Below, piece after piece: positions 56,886-64,000 of a DNA stretch of 64,000 bases. Each line of letters starts with the position of its first letter. Within the stretch, counting starts at the first letter, position 1. The translations under genes and the position numbers were made by a program. The notes under the pieces were generated by a model. That model ran no database searches. It had not been told where the DNA came from and saw only the letters and a list, made by a program, of their open reading frames with translations. The DNA comes from an uncultured Planctomycetaceae bacterium (GTDB lineage Bacteria > Planctomycetota > Planctomycetia > Planctomycetales > Planctomycetaceae), in assembly GCA_903858815.1 (NCBI GenBank), contig CAIOKE010000150.1:1-64000 (forward strand), in the 5' to 3' direction.

Positions 56886-57911
56886 TTACTGAGCAGCGAT
56901 GATCCCACGCACTTTCTGGTCGGCCGCTGCCGCAGCATGGGCTCGAATTTCGGACACATTGACAGGGACAAATCCCCTGCGGCGACTTTCGTCCGCTGCC
57001 TCCATGAAGGCGTACAGGTCAATTGTCTCTTCAGCGGACACCGGTGGTTTGCCACTGCGCCAGAATTTGACGATTTCCACCACGAGGGGCTTGTAACCAT
57101 CATAGGGGCCCATCTGTGCAACACCCTTCGTGCCGAAGGCCGTCCCGCCATACCCTCCACTGCCTGCTCGGATGCCACGGAAGGTGCCGATGCGACCGCC
57201 CGTCCAGACACCGGTCACCACGTCGAAATCCTTCGTCGAAGTCCGCACAACCGTCTCAACACCCGGCCCCATTGCTGTGAACAGGGTTTCGCAGCCGTGA
57301 ATCCCGTACCAGAACAGATCCGGATGAGTCGCTTCCAGACTACAGGGAGAGAATGCGTCACAGCCCAGCACATCGCCAATGGATCCGTTTCGAACGGCCT
57401 GTGCGGCAGCGGCGAATCGCAGCGACGAAGAACTGAAGACCGGAGTCTGATAGTGCTCTGCAAGCCGATAGATCGTCATCGCATCAACGAGTGACCCGGC
57501 CACAGGCTTGTCGATGAAAACCGGTTTACGAGCCTTCAGAACGGGAATCACCTGCTCAAGATGCGGACGACCATCATTGGTTTCCAGCAGAACCACATCG
57601 ACCTGAGCAATCATGGAAGCGAGGTCTTCGACCACTTCCACGCCGAGTGATTTGATCTTCTGAGTATATTCCGGGACGCGTTTCACACTGCTTTCGATGT
57701 CCGGACTGCCTTTCGGATACACCAGTACAACTTTGCAGCCACCCAGCACCGGATCCTCACCCGCCTTGTTCAGCAGCTCAGTGAATGCCAGACAGTGTGA
57801 CGTATCCAGACCGATCATTCCGACCCGGAACTGCTTTGCTTTTTCGTCCGCCTGTCCGGGCGACAGGGGGCTGCAGAACAGAGCAAGGGCGAGCAGCAGC
57901 GTAAATCTCAC
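56886..57911 (-). CDS. Secreted Gfo/Idh/MocA family oxidoreductase
   Basis: A 341-residue protein with a signal peptide (FTLLLALALFCSPLSPGQA). The N-terminal nucleotide-binding fold is degenerate: FRVGMIGLDTSHCLAFTELL instead of GxGxxG. EXP-like segment VLLETNDGRPHLEQVIPVLK, KPVFIDKPVAGSLVDAM (the conserved EKP-type Lys) and a C-terminal beta-sheet domain follow. Secreted planctomycete members are widespread; substrate unknown. The stop codon TAA (56886-56888) is the first part of the conserved right edge of the adjacent MITE-like element. Confidence 0.85.
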   Translation of the reverse strand: MRFTLLLALALFCSPLSPGQADEKAKQFRVGMIGLDTSHCLAFTELLNKAGEDPVLGGCKVVLVYPKGSPDIESSVKRVPEYTQKIKSLGVEVVEDLASMIAQVDVVLLETNDGRPHLEQVIPVLKARKPVFIDKPVAGSLVDAMTIYRLAEHYQTPVFSSSSLRFAAAAQAVRNGSIGDVLGCDAFSPCSLEATHPDLFWYGIHGCETLFTAMGPGVETVVRTSTKDFDVVTGVWTGGRIGTFRGIRAGSGGYGGTAFGTKGVAQMGPYDGYKPLVVEIVKFWRSGKPPVSAEETIDLYAFMEAADESRRRGFVPVNVSEIRAHAAAAADQKVRGIIAAQ

Positions 57912-58060
57912 AGGCGGGGCTCCGGAAAATCAGGCGGGTGAAACCGCGAGGAACACGCAGAAAGCGTTTTCCGACACGGCAGGAATTGGTGTATAAAGGC
58001 GTCTGAGAGGTCGACAGCAGACCGCAGTGCCGAATCCGGTTCACAGAATAGCTTGTCAAA

Positions 58061-58819
58061 ATGTCATTTGCATCACTCAACGGACGTCGAATTCTGATTA
58101 CAGGCGCATCTTCCGGAATCGGTCGAGAGATTGCTCTGGAGTGCTTTCGGGCGGGTGCGTCCGTCATCCTGAACTGTCGTCGCTCAGTCCAGCAGGCTCG
58201 GCAGGTCGCCACTGAGATAATCCAACAGGGTGGCAGCGCTGAGGTGCTGGCGGCCGATGTCAGCAGTCCGCAGGATCGCGATCGACTTGTCCAGCAGGTC
58301 TGCGAAGGGGGCATTCCTGATGCTCTCGTCAACAGCGCAGGCGCCGATACGCTGACAACCGAACTGCGTCAGGCGACGTTCTCAGAGAAACTGACAGCCC
58401 TGCTGCGAACGGATGTGGAAGGCACCATCGAACTGTCGCGAACACTGGGAGTTCGTATGCGGGAAGCGGGGCGGGGAGTCATTCTGACAATCGGCTGGGA
58501 TCAGTCCGATCGTGGTATGGAGGGCGACAGTGGCGAGCTGTTTGCTGCAGCCAAGAATGCCGTGATGGGATTTTCTCGCTCACTGGCACTTAGCCTGGCG
58601 CCGGCAGTCCGAGTCAACTGTATTGCTCCCGGCTGGATCCGCACAGCATGGGGCGAAACCGCCAGCGACTACTGGCAGCAGCGAGTGCTGAGAGAGACAC
58701 CTTTGCAGCGCTGGGGTGAACCACGGGATATCGCCTGCATGGCCCGGTTTCTGCTCAGCGATGAAGCTGGCTGGATCACGGGCCAGGTGCTGAACGTCAA
58801 TGGTGGTGCGGTTCGCTGA
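58061..58819 (+). CDS. Short-chain dehydrogenase/reductase with Phe in place of the catalytic Tyr
   Basis: A 252-residue classical SDR fold. The cofactor site is RILITGASSGIGREIALECF (TGxxxGIG) and an LNCRRS-type second strand suggesting NADP. NAG-like motif appears as LVNSAGADTL. At the active site the YxxxK motif reads F161-A-A-A-K165 (ELFAAAKNAVMGFSRSLALS), and the usual Ser strand reads ILTIGWDQSDRG. Later motifs are normal (VNCIAPGWIRTAWGE and WITGQVLNVNGGAVR). Either it uses a different residue or it is inactive as a reductase. The next gene starts 26 bp downstream, so they are probably co-transcribed. Confidence 0.8.
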   Translation: MSFASLNGRRILITGASSGIGREIALECFRAGASVILNCRRSVQQARQVATEIIQQGGSAEVLAADVSSPQDRDRLVQQVCEGGIPDALVNSAGADTLTTELRQATFSEKLTALLRTDVEGTIELSRTLGVRMREAGRGVILTIGWDQSDRGMEGDSGELFAAAKNAVMGFSRSLALSLAPAVRVNCIAPGWIRTAWGETASDYWQQRVLRETPLQRWGEPRDIACMARFLLSDEAGWITGQVLNVNGGAVR

Positions 58820-58845
58820 CGGTCTGAGAAGAGGGGGCCGATCAA

Positions 58846-60258
58846 GTGACTGAGAGAACGCTGCTGTTTGTCACGGGGCGACTGGCTGAGGGCAGCCTGC
58901 GGGATGTGCTGCAGACTGTGGCCCCTCGAGCTGGATTTCAGTTTGAAATCGTGGTCCCGGGCATTCAGGTTGCGGCTCTTGTGCACACCGCCCTGCTGAA
59001 ACGCCGACTGATCGTTCCTGATCATATTGAAAAAGTGATTGTGCCGGGCTGGTGTCAGGGTGATCTGGCAGAGCTTGAGGCTCAGTTTGGGCGTCCCTTT
59101 GAACGGGGGCCGAAAGATCTGCACGACCTGCCTGAATACTTCGGAGTGGGTCGTCGCAGGCCGGCGGACCTCAGTCGCTGGTCGATTGAAATCCTGGCCG
59201 AAATCAATCATGCGCCGTTGCTTCCTCTGGATCAGATTCTGCAGCAGGCCGCTGCGCTGCAGGCTGCTGGTGCTGATCTGATTGATGTCGGAGGTATCCC
59301 GGGCCAGGTCTGCCCGCAGATTGGTGAGATCGTCAGAGAACTGAAGAACGCCGGACACCGCGTCTCCATCGACAGTTTTGAACAGAGTGAAGTTGAAGCG
59401 GCAGTCGCTGCAGGTGCCGAGTTGATTCTGAGCTGCAATCAGTCCAATCTGGACTGGGTCAGTCGGCTTGGAGTGGAGGTTGTGGCTGTTCCGGAAACTC
59501 CGCAGGATTCCCAGTCCCTTGATCGACTGGCTGAACAGCTGACAGATCGTCAGTGTCGTTTTCGACTGGATCCAATCCTTGAACCTGTAGGTATGGGTTT
59601 CGCGGCATCGCTGGAACGTTATCTTCAGACACGGCGTCGACATCCTGATGCAGCAATGATGATGGGGGTGGGAAACGTCTCTGAGCTTACGGAAGTTGAT
59701 TCTGCCGGGGTGAATATGCTGCTGGCTGCGATCTGTGAGGAGTTGGGGATTCAGAGCGTTCTGACCACGCAGGTCATCAACTGGTGTCGCACGGCCGTAG
59801 CGGAACTTGCGGCTGCGCGGCGGCTGGTTCATTACGCCGTCAGCGCCGGAACGATCCCCAAAAACCTTGATGGATCGCTGACCATGCTGAGAGACGGGCG
59901 TCTCAGACGCACGTCACAGGCTGCACTTGATCAGCTGGCACAGTCACTGACGGATCCGAATTATCGAATTTTCGCCGAGCAGGGGCAGTTGCACCTGATG
60001 AATTCCGAGGGCAGCTGGACTGGCAGTAGTGCATTCGCAATCTTTGAACAGGCACTGCTGACTGCCCGCAGAAAGCGAACTCAGGACTCGATCACTGCTG
60101 AGCACGCCTTTTATCTTGGATATGAACTTGCCCGGGCTGAGGTCGCATTGCTGCTGGGAAAACAGTATGTTCAGGATTCTCCGATGAGTTTCGGAGTCGC
60201 TGGCCAGTGGGGGGCATCCTCAGCGGTGCAGCACCATCTGCCCGACCCCACTGCGTAA
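58846..60258 (+). CDS. Dihydropteroate-synthase-like protein (DUF6513)
   Basis: A 470-residue protein from GTG 58846, preceded by GAGGGGG about nine bases upstream. The N-terminal 110 residues (TLLFVTGRLAEGSLRDVLQT, VVPGIQVAALVHTALLKRRL, VIVPGWCQGDLAELE) form the DUF6513 part. A DHPS-like TIM-barrel half follows (LSRWSIEILAEINHAPLLPL, AAGADLIDVGGIPGQ, GHRVSIDSFEQSEVEAAVAA), lacking the DVGGxSTRPG loop of true FolP. A C-terminal extension has EHAFYLGYELARAEVALLLG. Related archaeal and planctomycete proteins are associated with tetrahydromethanopterin-type C1 cofactors; that role is inference here. Confidence 0.75.
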   Translation: MTERTLLFVTGRLAEGSLRDVLQTVAPRAGFQFEIVVPGIQVAALVHTALLKRRLIVPDHIEKVIVPGWCQGDLAELEAQFGRPFERGPKDLHDLPEYFGVGRRRPADLSRWSIEILAEINHAPLLPLDQILQQAAALQAAGADLIDVGGIPGQVCPQIGEIVRELKNAGHRVSIDSFEQSEVEAAVAAGAELILSCNQSNLDWVSRLGVEVVAVPETPQDSQSLDRLAEQLTDRQCRFRLDPILEPVGMGFAASLERYLQTRRRHPDAAMMMGVGNVSELTEVDSAGVNMLLAAICEELGIQSVLTTQVINWCRTAVAELAAARRLVHYAVSAGTIPKNLDGSLTMLRDGRLRRTSQAALDQLAQSLTDPNYRIFAEQGQLHLMNSEGSWTGSSAFAIFEQALLTARRKRTQDSITAEHAFYLGYELARAEVALLLGKQYVQDSPMSFGVAGQWGASSAVQHHLPDPTA

Positions 60259-60305
60259 CAGCGGGGTTTGAAAATCGGTCCAACCGTCCTGCGGAATCCG
60301 TCATT

Positions 60306-60758
60306 ATGCTGAAATCACAACTGATCCACCCTCGTATTTCCGAAGTCATCGCTCGGGCAGGCCACAGTTCCCGAATCCTGATTGCTGATGGCAATTATCC
60401 GGCATCATCAGCAATCGGGCCGCGAGCTGAGCTGGTCAGCCTGAACCTGGCTCCCGGACTGGTCACAGTTGCCCAGGTACTGCAGGTACTGCTGACTGCA
60501 ATTCCCGTGGAGGCTGTGAATACCATGGGCATGCCGGAAGATGACCCTTACCGCCTCCCGCACGATCCTCCGGTATGGAATCAGTATCGTTCCATCCTTG
60601 CTGATGCGGGACTGTCAATTCCTCTGCAGCCGATTTCCCGCTGGGATTTCTATGATGCTGTCGATTCACGCGACCATGTGCTGACTATTCAGACGGGTGA
60701 TCAGGCCTTGTGGGCAAATCTGCTGCTGACTGTCGGTGTCCGGCAGGCGGGTCAGTAA
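60306..60758 (+). CDS. RbsD/FucU family mutarotase
   Basis: A 150-residue protein from ATG 60306; the frame is open back to 60207 but that part overlaps the preceding gene's end. Family members interconvert cyclic forms of ribose or fucose. Family segments are LIHPRISEVIARAGHSSRIL (with the catalytic-type His near residue 18), IADGNYPA and VNTMGMPEDDPYRLP. The C-terminal TIQTGDQALWANLLLTVGV has the Gly/Asp turn of the sugar site. Which sugar is used cannot be told. It sits inside a co-directional run between the DHPS-like and SpoU genes. Confidence 0.75.
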   Translation: MLKSQLIHPRISEVIARAGHSSRILIADGNYPASSAIGPRAELVSLNLAPGLVTVAQVLQVLLTAIPVEAVNTMGMPEDDPYRLPHDPPVWNQYRSILADAGLSIPLQPISRWDFYDAVDSRDHVLTIQTGDQALWANLLLTVGVRQAGQ

Positions 60759-60792
60759 GTCTTCGAATTCGAACTCGGGCAGATTGATCCGC

Positions 60793-61596
60793 ATGCTGAC
60801 TGAACGCATAGAGTCGTTATCGGATCCGCGGCTGGACGTGTATCGCAGCCTCAAATCCACCAACACCACTCGCGATGAAGGACTGTTCATTGCAGAGGGC
60901 CCGACGGTGGTGGAGCGAGTGCTGCGCAGTAACTTTTGCGTTCGCAGTGTGGTGATCAGCGATCGGAAATTTGCGGCTTTTGAATCTCGCCTGCCTGCAT
61001 CAGTCCCGGTTTACCGTCTGACGCAGCCGCAGGCGGAGGAACTGGTTGGGTTTGCATTTCACTGTGGAGTTATGGCCTGTGCCGAGCGTAAGCCGGCGGA
61101 ACCCGTCCAGAGCTGGCTGCCCGCAACCGGGCCAGCTCTGATTGTCGCCGGAGATCGAGTGACCGACCCGGAAAATGTGGGCGCTCTGATTCGCATCGGA
61201 GCGGCTTTCGGAGCGGCTGCCATTGTCCTTGGACCGGGCTCTGCCGACCCATTCTCTCGTCGCGTCCTGAGAGTCTCGATGGGCAACGGCCTGTTTCTGC
61301 CGGTCGTCCAGGCCTCGGATCTGACGACCCAGCTGATGGAACTGCAGCAGGCGCATGCGATGCAGGTCTGCCTGACACTGCTGGACCCGACCGCTCAGCC
61401 ACTGCACCAGCATCCGTTTGCCCCGCGAACGGTGCTCGTGTTCGGTAACGAATACGATGGAATCTCGCCCGTTGTTCAGCAGTTGCCTGGACCTCGACTG
61501 ACGATTCCCATGCTCAATGGCACAGATTCATTGAATGTTGCCGTATCTGCCGGCATTTTTCTGCACCAGTACCGCAGCCTGATTCCCGCCGACTGA
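60793..61596 (+). CDS. TrmH/SpoU family RNA methyltransferase
   Basis: About 267 residues from ATG 60793 (MLTERIESLSDPRLDVYRSL); an upstream in-frame start at 60736 overlaps the previous gene. An N-terminal substrate-binding domain (SLKSTNTTRDEGLFIAEGPT) precedes the trefoil-knot SPOUT domain. Its three motifs are VTDPENVGALIRIGAAFGA, LVFGNEYDGISPVVQQL and LTIPMLNGTDSLNVAVSAGI. The family transfers a methyl group from S-adenosylmethionine to 2'-O of rRNA or tRNA. The target base cannot be told. The next gene starts 88 bp downstream on the same strand. Confidence 0.9.
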   Translation: MLTERIESLSDPRLDVYRSLKSTNTTRDEGLFIAEGPTVVERVLRSNFCVRSVVISDRKFAAFESRLPASVPVYRLTQPQAEELVGFAFHCGVMACAERKPAEPVQSWLPATGPALIVAGDRVTDPENVGALIRIGAAFGAAAIVLGPGSADPFSRRVLRVSMGNGLFLPVVQASDLTTQLMELQQAHAMQVCLTLLDPTAQPLHQHPFAPRTVLVFGNEYDGISPVVQQLPGPRLTIPMLNGTDSLNVAVSAGIFLHQYRSLIPAD

Positions 61597-61684
61597 TCAG
61601 GAAAAGTGGCATTGGCTTGCGTTTTTGCCGACGATCAGAGATTTTTCGTCGTCTGCTTACAGCGCTGCTTTCCATGGTGTCCAC

Positions 61685-62815
61685 ATGCAGGTTCTGGATT
61701 ATCTCCGAGAATTGATCTCGTTTCCCAGCATCAGTTCAGTTTCCAACGTGGCCGTCACGGACTGCGTGGAGCAGTGGCTGCGACAGATGCATTTTGAGAC
61801 TGAGCGGATCAGCTATCAGGACGCTCGCGGCGTTCTGAAAACCAGCGTTGTGGCTCGTCGTGGACCGCAATCCGGTTCCGGTCTGGCGTGGTTCGGCCAC
61901 ACCGATGTGGTGCCGGTGGATTCGTGGAGTTATCCGCAGGCGGGTCCGTGGCAGGCGGATGTGGTTGACGGTCGGGTCTACGGTCGGGGTTCGTGTGATA
62001 TGAAGGGGCCGATCGCCTGCATGCTGGCGGCAGTGGCTCGCATCCCGGCGGAACAGCAGCACGCCCCACTGTGGTTTGTGGCAACCGCAGACGAGGAAGT
62101 CGGGATGCTGGGTGCCCGCAGTGTGGCAGCCGAGTCACAGCTGTATCGGCAGATCGTGGCACAGTCCGCCGGTGCGATTATCGGTGAACCAACCAGTCTG
62201 CGAGTGGTTTATTCTCACAAAGGGGGTCGAACTGTGCAGGCTGTTTCACGCGGTCGAGCCGCACACTCCAGTACAGGACTGGGGCAGAATGCCTGTATGG
62301 CGCTGATTCCATTTCTGGAGGAAATCCGTCGCATCAATGACGAACTGGAGACACAGCCACAGTGGCGAGACGAACGGTTTCAGCCACCCACTCCAACACT
62401 GAATCTGCTGCTGCATGATGTCAACACAGGGATCAACATTACCTCACCTCTGGCTTCCTGTCAGGCCTACTTCAGGCCTATGCCGGGCCAACCTGCGGAT
62501 GAACTGACAGAGCGTATGCGTTCTGTCGCTGTTCGCTGTGGTCTGCAGTTCGAAATCACATTTGCCAGCGATCCACTGTATACAGACCCGCACTCGCCCT
62601 TCATTCAGGAGTTGCTGCGGATCAGTGGCAGAGACACGGCCGAGACGGTGGCCTACGGAACCGATGGCGCGGTGCTTACGGAACTTCAGAGTATGGCTGT
62701 GTGGGGCCCCGGTGATATTGCTCAGGCACACACCGATGATGAATGGATCAGCCTGCAGCAGCTGGAACTTGGAACCACGCTCTATGAGCAGGCCATTCGT
62801 CGCTGGTGCTGCTGA
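61685..62815 (+). CDS. M20 family metallopeptidase (ArgE/DapE-like)
   Basis: About 376 residues from ATG 61685 (MQVLDYLRELISFPSIS); upstream in-frame codons to 61625 have no hydrophobic or family pattern. Co-catalytic zinc motifs: LAWFGHTDVVPVDSW (His near 72, Asp two residues on), YGRGSCDMKGPIACMLAA (Asp of the bridging position), WFVATADEEVGMLGARSVA (Glu pair near 135-136) and IIGEPTSLRVV. Dimerisation domain RTVQAVSRGRAAHSSTGLGQ, NACMALIPFLEEI. The C-terminal HTDDEWISLQ has the last ligand His. Amino-acid deacetylase, desuccinylase or dipeptidase activity is possible. Confidence 0.88.
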   Translation: MQVLDYLRELISFPSISSVSNVAVTDCVEQWLRQMHFETERISYQDARGVLKTSVVARRGPQSGSGLAWFGHTDVVPVDSWSYPQAGPWQADVVDGRVYGRGSCDMKGPIACMLAAVARIPAEQQHAPLWFVATADEEVGMLGARSVAAESQLYRQIVAQSAGAIIGEPTSLRVVYSHKGGRTVQAVSRGRAAHSSTGLGQNACMALIPFLEEIRRINDELETQPQWRDERFQPPTPTLNLLLHDVNTGINITSPLASCQAYFRPMPGQPADELTERMRSVAVRCGLQFEITFASDPLYTDPHSPFIQELLRISGRDTAETVAYGTDGAVLTELQSMAVWGPGDIAQAHTDDEWISLQQLELGTTLYEQAIRRWCC

Positions 62816-62828
62816 TGAGACCCGTTCT

Positions 62829-63452
62829 TCAGCGTCGCTGCTTCTGGTAAATCTCTGTCAGAATGTCCTCGACCGACTTGAACTTGCGCCCCTGCTGCAC
62901 GACTGTTTCAATGCGTTCACGAGCATCCTGCGGTGTGTGTCCGACGCTCAGCAGCGCCTCGTAGGCCTCACCAACCAGATCGGTCTTCTGATCCGTCTCT
63001 TCAGGAACTCGACTGGCGATCATCAGAGCAAACCGCGTCATGCGTCGACGCAGTTTGGCAATAATACGTTCGGCCATGGCAGGACCGATCCCCGGCAGGG
63101 CACTCAGGCCTTTGGCATCCTGCTCTTCGATGGAAACGGCGATCTCGCGAACCGGACGGACCATCGCCCGCAGCGCCTTCTTGACACCCACACCGTCAAC
63201 TGAGCAGAACAGTTCGAAAAACTCCAGCTCTGCGTCATTCATGAATCCCACAATCCGTGGCACCATCCGTCCCTGCTGAGGATTCCCCTCCAGAAATTCA
63301 ATGGTCCGCAGACTGACTTCGCTGTTCAGCTTTGCCTGCAGCTGCCTGCGGACAACATCCGGCAGCAGTACCTCATAGTCCAGGCCACCCAGACGAATCG
63401 AGGCATGCGTTTCATTGATGGCAACCAGTTGCCCCGTGATACGATTAATCAT
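62829..63452 (-). CDS. ruvA: Holliday junction branch migration protein RuvA
   Basis: A 207-residue RuvA that binds four-way junctions as a tetramer and loads RuvB. Domain I OB-fold ([31 protein letters not shown]), domain II with helix-hairpin-helix motifs ([40 protein letters not shown]) and the RuvB-binding domain III ([35 protein letters not shown]). Normal length. It lies 90 bp downstream of ruvC on the same strand, the usual ruvC-ruvA order. Confidence 0.95.
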   Translation of the reverse strand: MINRITGQLVAINETHASIRLGGLDYEVLLPDVVRRQLQAKLNSEVSLRTIEFLEGNPQQGRMVPRIVGFMNDAELEFFELFCSVDGVGVKKALRAMVRPVREIAVSIEEQDAKGLSALPGIGPAMAERIIAKLRRRMTRFALMIASRVPEETDQKTDLVGEAYEALLSVGHTPQDARERIETVVQQGRKFKSVEDILTEIYQKQRR

Positions 63453-63542
63453 CTGCTGTCATCCGAATAGAGAGTCAGCTCAGCGTTCCGTGGGAATTGT
63501 CGCAGATTGGTCGACGGACGGGGAGAGCAACCGCCCGACCTT

Positions 63543-64000
63543 TCAGGCTGCAAATCTGAGGGAATGAAACAGACACAGGGCAACGGCCGCCGCATCCGCT
63601 ACGTCATGAGGTTCCGGAATTGCTGCCAGACGCAGTTCTGCCCGCACTGCATGCTGCATCTGTTCCTTGCCGGCCTTACCACTGCCCGTCAGCATCTGCT
63701 TTATCTGAGCAGGACTGTACTGCAGCAGAGGCACAGCCTTTTCCGCCACGGTCGCCAGTATGGCCCCACGAGCGTGTGCCAGCATCAGTGATGAGCGGAC
63801 ATTTCTGGCATGCGAAAACACCTGCTCGATACCCACAGCACTGGGCTTCAGCTCCGCCAGAATCTCGCGAATTTCTCTGGCAATTTCGCCCAGCCGAAGA
63901 TGCAGAGACTGATCCGTCTTCGTCTGAATGACTCCACCTTCACGCAATACCGGACCACGCGCCGTACGCTCGATCAGGGCGTAGCCTGTACGACCCAGCC
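63543..64000 (-). CDS. ruvC: Holliday junction resolvase RuvC (5' end outside window)
   Basis: The minus-strand frame is open to the window edge; about 152 residues of RuvC are visible. The visible start LGRTGYALIERTARGPVLRE is the RuvC N-terminal pattern after the missing IDPG segment. Other segments: VGIEQVFSHARNVRSSLMLA (the Glu of the metal site), GAILATVAEKAVPLLQYSPA, IKQMLTGSGKAGKEQMQHAV and PEPHDVADAAAVALCLFHSL (the Asp-Val-Ala-Asp-Ala catalytic cluster). RuvC cleaves Holliday junctions. The internal Met at 63947 is not the true start. Confidence 0.92.
   Translation of the reverse strand, partial: LGRTGYALIERTARGPVLREGGVIQTKTDQSLHLRLGEIAREIREILAELKPSAVGIEQVFSHARNVRSSLMLAHARGAILATVAEKAVPLLQYSPAQIKQMLTGSGKAGKEQMQHAVRAELRLAAIPEPHDVADAAAVALCLFHSLRFAA

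Overview
The window reads as a chromosomal segment of a planctomycete (phylum Planctomycetota), probably Planctomycetales. The grounds are families that are strongly enriched in that phylum: a PSCyt1/DUF1549/DUF1553 cytochrome paired with DUF1501, a second solo DUF1501, a DUF1559 protein, a BatA/von Willebrand-type membrane pair, a secreted Gfo/Idh oxidoreductase, a DUF6513 dihydropteroate-synthase-like protein, weak Shine-Dalgarno signals and many divergent single genes. A genus cannot be given from sequence alone. No rRNA, tRNA, CRISPR array, intact insertion sequence, prophage or replication origin was seen.

Layout. 1-2855: tail of an unidentified gene, a long spacer with a heptamer repeat, then an AbiEi-type antitoxin whose AbiEii toxin partner survives only as a short N-terminal stub. 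2941-12671: DUF1559 protein, sugar transferase, pabB, an MFS transporter with a strong terminator, a two-domain secreted alpha/beta hydrolase and a thioredoxin-YHS fusion. 12902-24925: cstA, alaS, a family 2 glycosyltransferase, a class V aminotransferase and a BatA/VWA membrane pair. 25109-31813: the PSCyt1-DUF1553/DUF1501 pair, then lipoate ligase and exonuclease III with overlapping ends. 32211-35944: two paralogous secreted proteins with Gly-rich C-terminal tails. 36131-45793: mog, the complete 2-oxoglutarate dehydrogenase cluster sucA-sucB-lpdA, and carB. 46144-57911: a family 4 glycosyltransferase, solo DUF1501, the Prc protease, an unknown Tat-type protein, a TauE/SafE permease, an MscS channel, tilS and a Gfo/Idh oxidoreductase. 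58061-62815: a co-directional run of SDR, DUF6513/DHPS-like, RbsD/FucU, SpoU methyltransferase and M20 peptidase. 62829-64000: ruvA and the 3' part of ruvC.

How genes fit together. SucA, SucB and LpdA are the E1, E2 and E3 of one TCA-cycle complex, and the lipoate ligase upstream could supply the E2 cofactor. RuvA and RuvC act on the same Holliday junctions. The PSCyt1-DUF1553 and DUF1501 proteins are a standard planctomycete pair. PabB (pABA) and the DHPS-like DUF6513 protein may touch on pterin-cofactor metabolism, but that link is inference.

The most unusual material is intergenic. One family is a MITE-like element of about 125-140 bp with two internal hairpins and imperfect terminal inverted repeats (three near-full and three partial copies). 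A second is a composite element in which a palindromic head is followed by a tract of 7-bp tandem repeats built on CAGT. The two families sit side by side in several spacers. I found no complete novel defence or mobile system. The best leads are these repeat families, the paralogous Gly-rich surface-protein pair, the decayed AbiE module and the SDR/DUF6513 pair with a Phe in place of the SDR catalytic Tyr.
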